From Desulfotomaculum copahuensis (GTDB lineage: Bacteria > Bacillota > Desulfotomaculia > Desulfotomaculales > Desulfovirgulaceae): a stretch of DNA of 64,000 nucleotides. Under the pieces are notes generated by a model. The model did no database searches and had not been told where the DNA came from. It saw only the letters and a program-made list of their open reading frames with translations. Shown here in pieces: positions 1-7,902 of this stretch (the first letter of the stretch is position 1; each line of letters opens with the position of its first letter). The stretch lies in assembly GCF_001655685.1 (NCBI RefSeq), contig NZ_LYVF01000047.1, positions 62,001-126,000 of the forward strand, in the 5' to 3' direction. A program made the position numbers and the translations under genes.

Positions 1-548
1 AATTTTGCTCCCAGGGTAAACGCGGAAAAAATTATGGTTAAATTAGTCACACTGGTGCTGAATGCCGAAATAGCAAACACCTGGTTGGCATTGAGCAGTC
101 CCTGAAATATGGTTGATAAACCATAAACAATTAAAATCGGCAGCATCATTTTGGTTAGTTGTGTAGCCAATGCGGCAATCTTGGGATTTAATCCCGGTGC
201 TGTTATTTTTACTAAAAAAGGTGCAAATAATATGCCAACGATAGTGACAAGTAAAAAGATGATCATTAATATTGTAATCACCGTATTAAACAGACTCCAC
301 GCTTCATCTCTTTTCCCTTTGGCGCTGTATTCTGTAAATACCGGTACCACTACTGTAGCCAACGCTCCAATGGCAATATAAAAGAATGTGTATGGGATAT
401 TGAAAGCGACCAGGTAGGCATCGGTAATTCCAGTGGCGCCAAACATGTAAGCTACTGCCTGATCGCGAACAATACCAAGAAACTTTGAAAGTAAATTGAG
501 TATTGCCAGAACTACAGTCGCCCTGGCAATTACTTTTCCCGTGGACAA
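1..548 (-). CDS. murJ: Lipid II flippase MurJ (MviN), N-terminal part, cut by window edge
   Basis: The reverse strand is open from a TTG at 548 to the window edge (182 codons). A GGAGGA ribosome site lies 7 bases upstream of the TTG. The protein begins STGKVIARATVVLAILNLLS and continues KFLGIVRDQAVAYMFG, the MurJ/MviN signature around the first membrane helix, followed by GATGITDAYLVAF and several hydrophobic helices. MurJ flips lipid-linked peptidoglycan precursor across the membrane; relatives in glycan gene clusters can move other lipid-linked sugars. The DNA is clearly AT-richer than the rest of the window, so it may belong to an acquired glycan cluster to the left. The C-terminal two thirds lie outside. 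Confidence 0.85.
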   Translation of the reverse strand, partial: MSTGKVIARATVVLAILNLLSKFLGIVRDQAVAYMFGATGITDAYLVAFNIPYTFFYIAIGALATVVVPVFTEYSAKGKRDEAWSLFNTVITILMIIFLLVTIVGILFAPFLVKITAPGLNPKIAALATQLTKMMLPILIVYGLSTIFQGLLNANQVFAISAFSTSVTNLTIIFSAFTLGAK

Positions 549-1020
549 TTTTAAATCCTCCCGTAGCCGGTTCACCGCCGTGCTCAGTTATAGAAGCACA
601 AAATTAAACCATTCTATATTATTTATATGAAGTCCTGCCTGGTAAAAAGGTTTTCTGAAAAACACAAACCCCGGGCCGTCCAGAAAAAAACGTATAATGC
701 TCCGTTGTTCTGAATTTACCCAAAAGTGACCATGTTCAATTCCTCCGCTTCCGGTTGGCGGGGCGCCATCCCGGTTATATGGAAATGGTCCGGCCCGCCG
801 CCTGGCCGGTAACAGCTTCGCTCATACCGTTTAAAATTCAATTGCATATCCAGTCCGGTGTGGATACTGCTTCCGGGCCGCCATGCATATAATGTAGTAT
901 TCACCGCGGGCTAGAAAGCTTTCCGTTGGCAGGGTTGATGTCCATCGGGATTTGCGCGGGAAAGGACAAAGGAGCAGGTGGGCAATCGGTTAAACAGTCA
1001 GAGCGTAGGGGGAATGGCCA
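549..1020. other. Intergenic region between divergent murJ and yhbH
   Basis: About 470 bases without a convincing gene; short open frames here have no ribosome site or recognisable product. The left part is AT-rich and should hold the murJ promoter. On the plus strand CATATAAT at 886-893 resembles a -10 element (sigma-E or sigma-A type) for yhbH, but no good -35 hexamer precedes it, so this is only a candidate. Confidence 0.5.
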
Positions 1021-2175
1021 ATGCCCGGTAAACACGTGGTCTCCCGGGAAGACTGGTCGCTGCACCGCAAAGGGGAGATCGACCGGCAAAGGCACCGGGA
1101 GAAAGTGCGGGAAGCGATCAAAAAAAACCTGGCCGATGTGGTCAGTGAAGAAAGCATTATTATGAGCGACGGTAACAAAGTGCTCAAGGTACCCATCCGT
1201 TCCCTGGATGAATATCATTTTCGCTATGATCAAGGTAAGCGTAAGCACGGCGGTCAGGGTGACGGCAAAAGCAAAGTGGGTGACGTGCTGGGCAGTGATC
1301 CCCAGCCTGGCAGCGGCAAGGGCAAGGGGGCCGGCGAGGAACCAGGCGTGGACTACTACGAGGCGGAAATCACCATTGACGAACTGGCGGCGCTGATTTT
1401 TGAGGATCTCGGCCTGCCCAACCTGGAACAAAAGAAAAAGCCGCAATTGGCCTCGGAAGCGCTGGAATTCAGGGATATACGCAAAAAAGGCATCACCAGC
1501 AACATCGACCGCAAGCGCACCATCCTGGAGGCGATGAAGCGCAACGCCTTAAACGGTTTGCCTCCCCTGGGCAGCATTACCAAAGACGATCTGCGCTTTA
1601 AAACCTGGGAGGTCACTTTCAAGTACGAGTCGAACGCCGTGGTGCTGGCCATGATGGATACATCGGGCAGTATGGGGCCGTTTGAAAAATATATCGCCCG
1701 CAGTTTCTTCTTCTGGATGGTCCGTTTTTTGCGTACCAAATACCAGAACGTGCATATTGTTTTTCTGGCCCACCATGTGGAAGCGAAGGAAACCACCGAG
1801 GAGGAATTTTTCACCAAGGGGGCCAGCGGCGGCACCCGCTGTTCTTCGGTTTACAAGCTGGCCCTGGAAATCATTGAAAAGCGCTTTTCGCCCCAGGATT
1901 ATAACATTTACGCCTTTCACTTTTCCGATGGCGACAACCTGGCCTCGGATAACGAAAACTGTGTCAAGGCAGTCAACCAGTTGCTGAATGTTTGCAACCT
2001 GGTCGGCTACGGCGAAATCGAAGGACCCTATTATTACACCAGCACATTGCGTTCGGCCTATAAAAAGATCAACAACCCCAAGTTTACCGCGGTGACCATT
2101 AAAGACAAGAGCGGCGTCTATCCGGCGTTGAAAAAGTTTTTTGCCGTTACACCGGAACAGCAGGCAAAGGGTTAA
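1021..2175 (+). CDS. yhbH: Sporulation protein YhbH (DUF444 family)
   Basis: 384 residues, the usual size for YhbH. The N-terminus (SREDWSLHRKGEIDRQRHRE, then VREAIKKNL and VPIRSLDEYHFRY) matches the family closely. A von Willebrand A-like region starts near residue 205 with the metal-site motif DTSGSMG at about 213-219. In Bacillus, YhbH is a mother-cell sporulation protein of unclear mechanism and sits near the PrkA kinase; no prkA is visible here. The ATG at 1021 has AGGGGG eight bases upstream. Family call is firm; biochemical role unknown. Confidence 0.92.
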   Translation: MPGKHVVSREDWSLHRKGEIDRQRHREKVREAIKKNLADVVSEESIIMSDGNKVLKVPIRSLDEYHFRYDQGKRKHGGQGDGKSKVGDVLGSDPQPGSGKGKGAGEEPGVDYYEAEITIDELAALIFEDLGLPNLEQKKKPQLASEALEFRDIRKKGITSNIDRKRTILEAMKRNALNGLPPLGSITKDDLRFKTWEVTFKYESNAVVLAMMDTSGSMGPFEKYIARSFFFWMVRFLRTKYQNVHIVFLAHHVEAKETTEEEFFTKGASGGTRCSSVYKLALEIIEKRFSPQDYNIYAFHFSDGDNLASDNENCVKAVNQLLNVCNLVGYGEIEGPYYYTSTLRSAYKKINNPKFTAVTIKDKSGVYPALKKFFAVTPEQQAKG

Positions 2176-2198
2176 TTTTTTCCACCGGTTTGTCATTT

Positions 2199-2230
2199 CC
2201 CCTGTGCCCGGTGTATTCCGGGCGCAGGGG
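2199..2230. terminator. Hairpin between convergent yhbH and peptidase genes
   Basis: A 13-bp stem (left arm 2199-2211, right arm 2218-2230, one G-T pair, six-base loop) sits in the convergent intergenic gap. There is no U-tract on either side, so it is a weak intrinsic terminator at best. Confidence 0.45.
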
Positions 2231-2304
2231 AAACATGCCGTCCTTTAACGAATCTCCCGCTTCTGTGCGAAATCCGGCCATCTTTCGTTCCTTAAAGAAT
2301 GGCT

Positions 2305-3390
2305 TTACAGATCCCGGGCCAGTTTTTCCGCGCCGCTTGCGGTGATTAACACCGTATCTTCCAGCTTGATTCCCCCCACCTGCGGCACGGGTAAAATGGA
2401 ATGTCCCACGGAGAGAGTCCAGTTTTCACCAATCTCCAGGTTGACATGGGCAAAATAATGGCTGGGATGGGGCCACTCTTCGAATTCCAGGCCGACGCCG
2501 TGGGTTGGTCCGGTAATCCAGCGTTTGCCTTCGGGTGTCCGGTCAAACACTGCCTTGAACAATTCCGTTATTTTCCCCACTTTCATGCCCGGACGCAAGT
2601 TGTCAATCACATTCTGCTGTGCTTCCGTGTACAAGCAGATTAGTTCCTGCTGTTTTTTTGTTGGTTCACCGCAGACAACAGTTCTGGCCAGGTCGCTTGA
2701 ATACATATCCACCACCGGATGGAGGTCAATGACCACCAGATCGCCGGCCTCAATTTTCCGGTTGCCGGCACCGCCGTGCAGGTGCAGGGAATGTGGCCCG
2801 CTGTCGACAAATGTGCTGGCGTTGAAGCGCATTGCCCCGGCCCGGCGCATGGCATATTCGGCTTCGGCCGCCACCTCGATTTCCGTTACTCCCGGTTTCA
2901 CGGCGGCCATGGCCGCCTGCATGCCGGTTTCCGCCACCCGGGCGGCCCGGCGCATGGCCGCCAGTTCATCTGCATCCTTTGCGTATCTTAACGGCATAAG
3001 AATTTCTTCATTTTCAACGACATTCATTTTGGGGTTGGCCTTTAAAAACTTGTAGACCAGAAAACCCGGGTTGGTGTGTATACAAAAGCCAACTTTTTTG
3101 TCCACCAGTTTATGCTCCCTGACCAGGCCGAAGAAATGCTGCATCAATTCCGGCGGCGTACGCCAACCTCGGACATCTTCGATACCGCTTGCGCGCCTGG
3201 CCGCTTCCACTTCCTCTGCAAAAACAATGATTACCGGATCACCTTCCCGGGGCAGGAAAAGCCGCGCCACATTGCGCACATCCCCGGTCAGGTAGTAATA
3301 ATTTTCACGGCCGGTTACCTGCATGGCATGGACGCCTTTTTCAGCCATTATTTGTTGCGCCTTTTTTCTTCTTTCCAGAAATTTGCTCAT
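2305..3390 (-). CDS. M24 family metallopeptidase (Xaa-Pro aminopeptidase/prolidase-like)
   Basis: 361 residues: an N-terminal creatinase-type domain (to about 130) and a C-terminal pita-bread metallopeptidase domain. Expected metal ligands are visible at D222, D233, H297 (GPTHGVGLEFEEWP) and E344 (GGIKLEDTV). The family's other glutamate, normally in an EPGxY motif, seems replaced: the corresponding stretch reads SVGHSILPVP (about 327-336). The protein may have altered metal binding or a non-peptidase role. ATG with GGGGGATGAG upstream. Convergent with yhbH and transcribed away from the membrane-protein/galE pair. Confidence 0.85.
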   Translation of the reverse strand: MSKFLERRKKAQQIMAEKGVHAMQVTGRENYYYLTGDVRNVARLFLPREGDPVIIVFAEEVEAARRASGIEDVRGWRTPPELMQHFFGLVREHKLVDKKVGFCIHTNPGFLVYKFLKANPKMNVVENEEILMPLRYAKDADELAAMRRAARVAETGMQAAMAAVKPGVTEIEVAAEAEYAMRRAGAMRFNASTFVDSGPHSLHLHGGAGNRKIEAGDLVVIDLHPVVDMYSSDLARTVVCGEPTKKQQELICLYTEAQQNVIDNLRPGMKVGKITELFKAVFDRTPEGKRWITGPTHGVGLEFEEWPHPSHYFAHVNLEIGENWTLSVGHSILPVPQVGGIKLEDTVLITASGAEKLARDL

Positions 3391-3546
3391 TACTCATCCC
3401 CCTTTGTAAAAAACTGCATTGTGACGGTTTTATGGAATATTTCCCGTTTGTCTACCGGATTTCCTGCCGTGCGGAGTGATTTTGCATTTTCATCTGGCAG
3501 TGCGGACGGCTTTGGTATACAATGTGGTGAGGCGGTGGAGTTGGTT

Positions 3547-3954
3547 ATGACCGGGCTGACGCATATGGCTGTGGCATCAGTAATTTACCGGCGGGGTGGG
3601 CTTCCGGCGCCGGTCCTGCTGGCGGCGGGTTTTGGCTCGCATTTTTTCCTGGACCGCATTCCCCACTATGAACTTGGTTTGGGGGTCAATCTGGCGCTGG
3701 GCCTGGCCGGGGGTTTGCTCCTGCTCCGCCTGGCCGTCCGGGACAGGGACCTGCTACTGCCGGTGGCGGCGGTTATCGGACTGCTGCCCGATATCCTGAT
3801 GCAGCCTGGTATCAGTTCGGGATTTAAGGCTTTTCACGATTTCTGCCACTTTAAGGGCAGCCCCGTTTCGCCATTGATGCTGGTGACGGAATTTGCCGTG
3901 ACGGCGGCCTGCCTCTTGGTTCTTTTTCAACGGAAGGAAAGGCGGGGTGGATAA
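3547..3954 (+). CDS. Small membrane protein, DUF457/YbcI-like
   Basis: 135 residues from the ATG at 3547, which has GTGGAG six to seven bases upstream; a much longer upstream extension of the same frame is rejected because it overlaps the start of the peptidase gene and has no ribosome site. Three or four hydrophobic helices alternate with conserved-looking polar pieces: an N-terminal MTGLTHMAV, SHFFLDRIPHY near residue 36 and LLPDILMQP near residue 81. These His/Asp-containing patches resemble the predicted membrane-bound metal-dependent hydrolase family (DUF457/YbcI). The stop lies 3 bases before galE, so the two are probably co-transcribed. Enzymatic activity is unproven for the family. 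Confidence 0.65.
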   Translation: MTGLTHMAVASVIYRRGGLPAPVLLAAGFGSHFFLDRIPHYELGLGVNLALGLAGGLLLLRLAVRDRDLLLPVAAVIGLLPDILMQPGISSGFKAFHDFCHFKGSPVSPLMLVTEFAVTAACLLVLFQRKERRGG

Positions 3955-3956
3955 GC

Positions 3957-4973
3957 ATGCATGTGCTGGTTACCGGCGGCGCCGGTTATATTGGCAGCCA
4001 TACGGTGCGTGAATTGATTAAGGCCGGCCACCGGGTGGTCATTTTGGACAACCTGTCCCGGGGGCACCGGGAGGCGGTGGCGGTGTTGCAGAAGACAACC
4101 CCCGCCGGAACGCTGGATTTTGTGCCAGGCGACACCGGTGATCATGCGCTGGTGAGCGGTCTGTTGCAGGAGCGGGGGATTGAGGCGGTGCTGCATTTTG
4201 CCGCCCACAGCCAGGTGGGGGAATCGGTGGAGCGGCCGGAACTCTACTACCGGAACAATGTGGTGCACGGCCTTTCCCTGCTGGATACGGTGCGGGAGGG
4301 CGGGGTGAAATATTTTATTTTCTCCTCCACTGCCGCCGTGTACGGCGAGCCGGTGGAGGTACCGGTTTCCGAGGAGCATCCTGTTGTGCCCGCCAACCCG
4401 TACGGCGCCACCAAGCTGGCCTTTGAAGGCGCGCTGCGCTGGTACGGCCGGGCCGGCGGTCCGCGTTGGATGGCTTTGCGCTACTTCAATGCCGCCGGCG
4501 CCGATCCGGACGGTGACCTGGGTGAGGACCACCGGCCGGAAACCCATTTAATCCCCCTGGTGCTGCAGGCGGCACTGGGACTGCGCCCGGCGATCAGTAT
4601 TTTCGGCACCGACTATCCCACCCCCGACGGCACCTGCATACGCGATTATATCCATGTCACCGATCTGGCCGTGGCGCACGTGCTGGCACTGCACGCCCTG
4701 GTCCGGGGGGCTGCGCCGGCGGCTTATAACCTGGGCAACGGCAGCGGCTATTCGGTGCTGGAGGTGGTCCGGGCGGCGGAAGCGGTTACCGGCCGGTCCA
4801 TTCCGGTGCGGCATACCGGCCGCCGCGCTGGCGACCCGGCGGTGCTGGTGGCCGGCGCCCGACAGGCCGGACAGATGCTGGGCTGGCGGCCGCGGTTCGC
4901 TGATTTGCGCACCATCATAGATACGGCCTGGCGCTGGCATCAAAAACATCCGGCCGGTTTTGAAACGGTTTGA
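3957..4973 (+). CDS. galE: UDP-glucose 4-epimerase
   Basis: 338 residues, normal for GalE. Extended short-chain dehydrogenase fold: the NAD-binding motif TGGAGYIGSH lies at residues 6-15, the catalytic Ser/Thr patch FSSTAAVYG near 122-130 and the catalytic Tyr149-x3-Lys153 in NPYGATK. It interconverts UDP-glucose and UDP-galactose, supplying galactose for surface glycans. The start follows the membrane-protein stop by 2 bases. The hairpin at 5048-5073 downstream probably ends the transcript. Confidence 0.93.
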   Translation: MHVLVTGGAGYIGSHTVRELIKAGHRVVILDNLSRGHREAVAVLQKTTPAGTLDFVPGDTGDHALVSGLLQERGIEAVLHFAAHSQVGESVERPELYYRNNVVHGLSLLDTVREGGVKYFIFSSTAAVYGEPVEVPVSEEHPVVPANPYGATKLAFEGALRWYGRAGGPRWMALRYFNAAGADPDGDLGEDHRPETHLIPLVLQAALGLRPAISIFGTDYPTPDGTCIRDYIHVTDLAVAHVLALHALVRGAAPAAYNLGNGSGYSVLEVVRAAEAVTGRSIPVRHTGRRAGDPAVLVAGARQAGQMLGWRPRFADLRTIIDTAWRWHQKHPAGFETV

Positions 4974-5047
4974 ATCACCGGCGCCGGCCCGGTAATCACG
5001 GCCGGTGTACCAATCTCCCGGCCGGGCTTGAAACTGCTTTCAACACA

Positions 5048-5080
5048 AACGGCGGGCCGTCCGGCCCGCCGTTATAATTC
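5048..5080 (+). terminator. Terminator-like hairpin after galE
   Basis: A perfect inverted repeat (arms 5048-5059 and 5062-5073) forms a GC-rich 11-bp stem with a four-base loop. It is followed by ATAATTCTTTCC, a poor but T-containing tail. It could act for both galE and, in reverse, for yedF. Confidence 0.6.
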
Positions 5081-5223
5081 TTTCCCCGGTCCGTCTCGGG
5101 GACCGGTAACTGTTTACCGGCCGTATGTGCTGTTCCAATCCGGAAGGAAGGAGAACGGGCAGGAAAGTTGCCTGTTATTGAGCCGGCCAGTCTCCCGGCC
5201 CCGTAAGCCGTAAACGGCGACCG

Positions 5224-5886
5224 TTATGCTATGGGGACCAGCCTTCCCGCTCCGGTCAATCGTTCATTGATTTCCAGCATATTGCTCACCCGGCCGGCCT
5301 GCAGCTTTTCCTGCAATTTATAGTAATTCAGACAGGTGCCGCAGACCAGCATTTCCGTGTTTCTGCCCGCCAAAACGCGCAGTTGCTCAAGGACGGGGGA
5401 ACCGGCGCAGGCCAGGAACACGCCCGAGTTGAGGAAAATGAGCGTATCAGGCGGCGGCTCCATTTCCACCAGCGTCGTGAACAGGCTTTTGAGCAGGGTC
5501 GTGCCCAGATCCGGCGCCCCCTGGCCGAACAGGTTGGAAGAAAACAGGTAGACCAGCGGCCGGTTGCCTTCGCGCCCGGCCGGCCGGACTGTCTCCACCG
5601 TGTTGCCCGGGGCGGCGGCAGGCACATCGCCCGGTGCAGTTACGCCTGCCTGCGGAGCAACTGAAGTTTCTCCCTTGGTAATGGTCAAAATGTAGTTGCC
5701 GTCTTTTCCTATCGCTTCCACCCGGTGACCGGCGTTTTGGGCGAACATGGTCACGTTTTCCCGGGAGGTTGTATTGTCCACAATCACCGTTACCTTGCCG
5801 GCGCTGATTTCATCCAGCGCCTTTTTTGCTTTCAACACCGGCTGGGGACAGGCCAGACCGCGGCAATCTATTTCAACTACAGTCAT
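5224..5886 (-). CDS. yedF: Selenium metabolism protein YedF (TusA-like + DsrE-like domains)
   Basis: 220 residues. Residues 1-75 form a TusA-like sulfur-carrier domain with the CPxP motif in DCRGLACPQPVLKAKKAL; a proline/alanine linker (about 80-105) leads to a DsrE/F-like domain ending with CGTCLNYYKL. This two-domain form is annotated as a sulfurtransferase-like selenium metabolism protein and is usually found beside selD, as here (57 bases downstream of selD, same strand). It probably hands selenium or sulfur to or from selenophosphate synthesis; its reaction is not settled. Start chosen at the ATG with GAGGAG nine bases upstream. Confidence 0.85.
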   Translation of the reverse strand: MTVVEIDCRGLACPQPVLKAKKALDEISAGKVTVIVDNTTSRENVTMFAQNAGHRVEAIGKDGNYILTITKGETSVAPQAGVTAPGDVPAAAPGNTVETVRPAGREGNRPLVYLFSSNLFGQGAPDLGTTLLKSLFTTLVEMEPPPDTLIFLNSGVFLACAGSPVLEQLRVLAGRNTEMLVCGTCLNYYKLQEKLQAGRVSNMLEINERLTGAGRLVPIA

Positions 5887-5943
5887 GAAAATCCACTCCT
5901 CTTGTGATAAATTACGGCCGTTACGGCACACACCGCCCGCCGT

Positions 5944-6996
5944 TTACTCCTCCACCCGGATCAGCCACGGTTGCCTTCCGGTCACAGTTCCGATTAGCGC
6001 CGCCGCCAATCCTTTTTCTGCCAATTGCTTGACCAGACGCATCCCCTGCTCCGGGGGCAGGGCAATCAGCAGTCCGCCCGAAGTCTGCGGATCATAGAGA
6101 AGCATCCGGCCGGCGGCAGCGATTGAACCGGCGAAGGACACCCGTTCGCTCAAGTGTTCCCGGTTGCTGTAGGCGCCGCCCGGGATCATGCCCATGGCGG
6201 CCAGCTCAAGCGCCCCGGGCAGCAGCGGAATGGCGTGTTGATACATGGTAAAGCTCACTCCGCCGGCTTCCGCCATTTCCGCGGCATGGCCCAAAAGGCC
6301 GAATCCGGTAATGTCGGTGCAGGCCGTGGCTCCGGCCGCCCGCATGACCGCGGCCGCCTCCCGGTTCAGGGCGCACATGGTGGTTACGGCCGCCGTTCGG
6401 CTTTCCGGCGGCGCCAGTTCGGCCTTTACTGCGGTGGCGATGATGCCCGTGCCCAGCGGTTTGGTCAGCACCAGCGCATCTCCCGGCCGCGCGCCGGCAT
6501 TGCTGATGATTTCGTCCGGATGCACCAGCCCGGTGACCGCCAGGCCGTACTTGGGTTCGTCATCCTGCACCGTATGTCCGCCGGCAATGATCGCCCCGGC
6601 CTCTTTTACCTTGTCCGCACCCCCGGTTAAGATCTCCCGTAAAACGTCCGGGGACAGGCAACCGGGAAAGCAAGCAATGTTCAGGGCCAGCAGCGGGCGC
6701 CCCCCCATGGCGTAGATGTCACTCAAAGCGTTTGCCGCCGCCACCTGGCCGAAAATATAAGGATCGTCCACCACCGGGGTGAAAAAATCCACCGTCTGGA
6801 TAACGGCCAGTTCGTCCGAAAGCCGGTAAACAGCGGCGTCATCCGATGTTTCCAGACCCACCAGCAGGTTTTCATCCACAATTTTAGGCAACTGCCGCAG
6901 CACCTGCGACAGAATGGCCGGAGCCACCTTGGCCGCTCAGCCGGAAGTTTTGGCCAGAGTGGTCAGCCGGATTTTGGCATCTATTTGCTCGCCCAT
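5944..6996 (-). CDS. selD: Selenophosphate synthase, itself a selenoprotein (in-frame UGA)
   Basis: SelD makes selenophosphate from selenide and ATP, the selenium donor for selenocysteine tRNA. The conserved body (SDDAAVYRL near 50, TVDFFTP, GQVAAANALSDIYAMGG, AGGHTVQDDEPKYGLAVTG) begins just downstream of a TGA at 6937-6939. Reading through it, the frame extends to an ATG at 6996 with a GGCGGTGA ribosome site and gives LAKTSG-U-AAKVAP, where U is residue 20. This is exactly the active-site Cys/Sec position of SelD. The gene is therefore a 350-residue selenoprotein, not a truncated one. Neighbour yedF supports selenium metabolism; selA, selB and selC must lie elsewhere. Confidence 0.93.
6937..6939 (-). 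other. UGA selenocysteine codon of selD
   Basis: In-frame TGA at codon 20 of selD, in the context SG-U-AAK. The mRNA just after it can fold a short GGCC/GGCC hairpin with a G- and U-rich loop, a candidate bacterial SECIS element. The fold is inferred by eye. Confidence 0.88.
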
Positions 6997-7502
6997 TTGA
7001 TCACCGCCTTTTCTGGATAATTGTCTTTTTAAGCGATGAAACTTTTTCATCACGGTATTTGCAGCGCCGCCCCGGAAAACGGGCATGCCGGGTACCGGTC
7101 CGGGGGATGGCGGTGTTTTATCCGGCTATATTCATAATTTAGATTATATCATTATTTCTTGTTTTAATAGACCATTTCTTTTATTTCACTTATAAAATAA
7201 TCTTATTTATATGGTGCGAAAAAAAAATTATTTTAATACTGCAGCAATTTAAACGCTGCGCTTAATGTGAAAAAGACATTTTCATTTGTGGGTTGTGTTC
7301 AACAAATCATGGCCGTTAGGGGAAATGGCTCCGGATGCCGACAGGTACATCAAAGAAGCGCCGCGATGAGGACGGATCATCCAATAGCGGGACTGCTGTC
7401 ATCCGGTTGCCTGGAAAGAGGCCGGACCGGTGACGCCTGCCACCATTTAGTAATTTTGCCCGCCGGGAACGCATATATAAATTGGGACGGGGAGGGATCT
7501 TC
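6997..7502. other. Intergenic region between divergent selD and yqfC
   Basis: About 500 bases. Positions 7130-7260 are strikingly AT-rich and should carry the divergent promoters; TATAAT on the minus strand near 7146-7151 is a possible selD -10, with no convincing -35. A dispersed repeat follows at 7262-7318. A short frame starting at 7267 has no ribosome site and is not called. Confidence 0.5.
7262..7318 (+). repeat. Dispersed 57-bp repeat, copy A (uninterrupted)
   Basis: TTAATGTGAAAAAGACATTT followed by CATTTGTGGGTTGTGTTCAA and, two bases later, AAATCATGGCCGTTA. The same two blocks occur at 39021-39137, where a 61-bp palindromic segment separates them. Both copies are intergenic. Confidence 0.8.
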
Positions 7503-7775
7503 ATGGCCTGGCGCGAGCTGAAAAAACGTTTGTCTGAATTCCTGGAGATTCCCGGCGATGTGATGTTGGACTTGCCCCGCATTGTCATGGTGGGCAACCT
7601 GCAGATTTTTATCGAGAATCACCACGGCATTCTGGAATACACGCCCGAACTGGTACGCATCAACGTGTCCGGGGGGGAATTGCAGATTAACGGAAGCGGC
7701 TTGATCCTGCGCAATATTCTCCCGGATGAAATTTGTGTTGAAGGAGAAGTAAAAACGGTGACCTTTGTCAGATGA
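7503..7775 (+). CDS. yqfC: Sporulation protein YqfC
   Basis: 90 residues, typical for YqfC, immediately ahead of yqfD as in other spore formers. The sequence (PGDVMLDLPRIVMVGNLQ, then IENHHGILEYT and GSGLILRNILPDEI) is a single small beta-rich domain shared with the YabP family. In Bacillus it is expressed in the mother cell; its precise function is not known. ATG with GGGAGGG six bases upstream. Confidence 0.88.
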   Translation: MAWRELKKRLSEFLEIPGDVMLDLPRIVMVGNLQIFIENHHGILEYTPELVRINVSGGELQINGSGLILRNILPDEICVEGEVKTVTFVR

Positions 7776-7902
7776 GTGCAGGTCAAGTTGACATTCAGCC
7801 TTTCCGGCGGGATTCGCCCGCCGGCGGGACAAGAAGGCGGTGTCCGTGGAAACATGGACGGGCCGGCTTTGGCCGGCGGCCTTCCATAAAGGGGGAGTGA
7901 TC

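Noticed and set aside
3076-3546. Long in-frame extension upstream of the small membrane protein
   Set aside because: It runs antisense through the start of the M24 peptidase gene, has no ribosome site and no membrane-protein character.
6928-6996. selD as a truncated gene starting at an internal GTG near 6927
   Set aside because: That start would remove the catalytic Sec/Cys region; the read-through frame has a good ribosome site and the conserved motif.
7208-7222. Thirteen-base match (ATATGGTGCGAAA) to the reverse strand near 49370
   Set aside because: Matches of this length are expected many times by chance in 64 kb.
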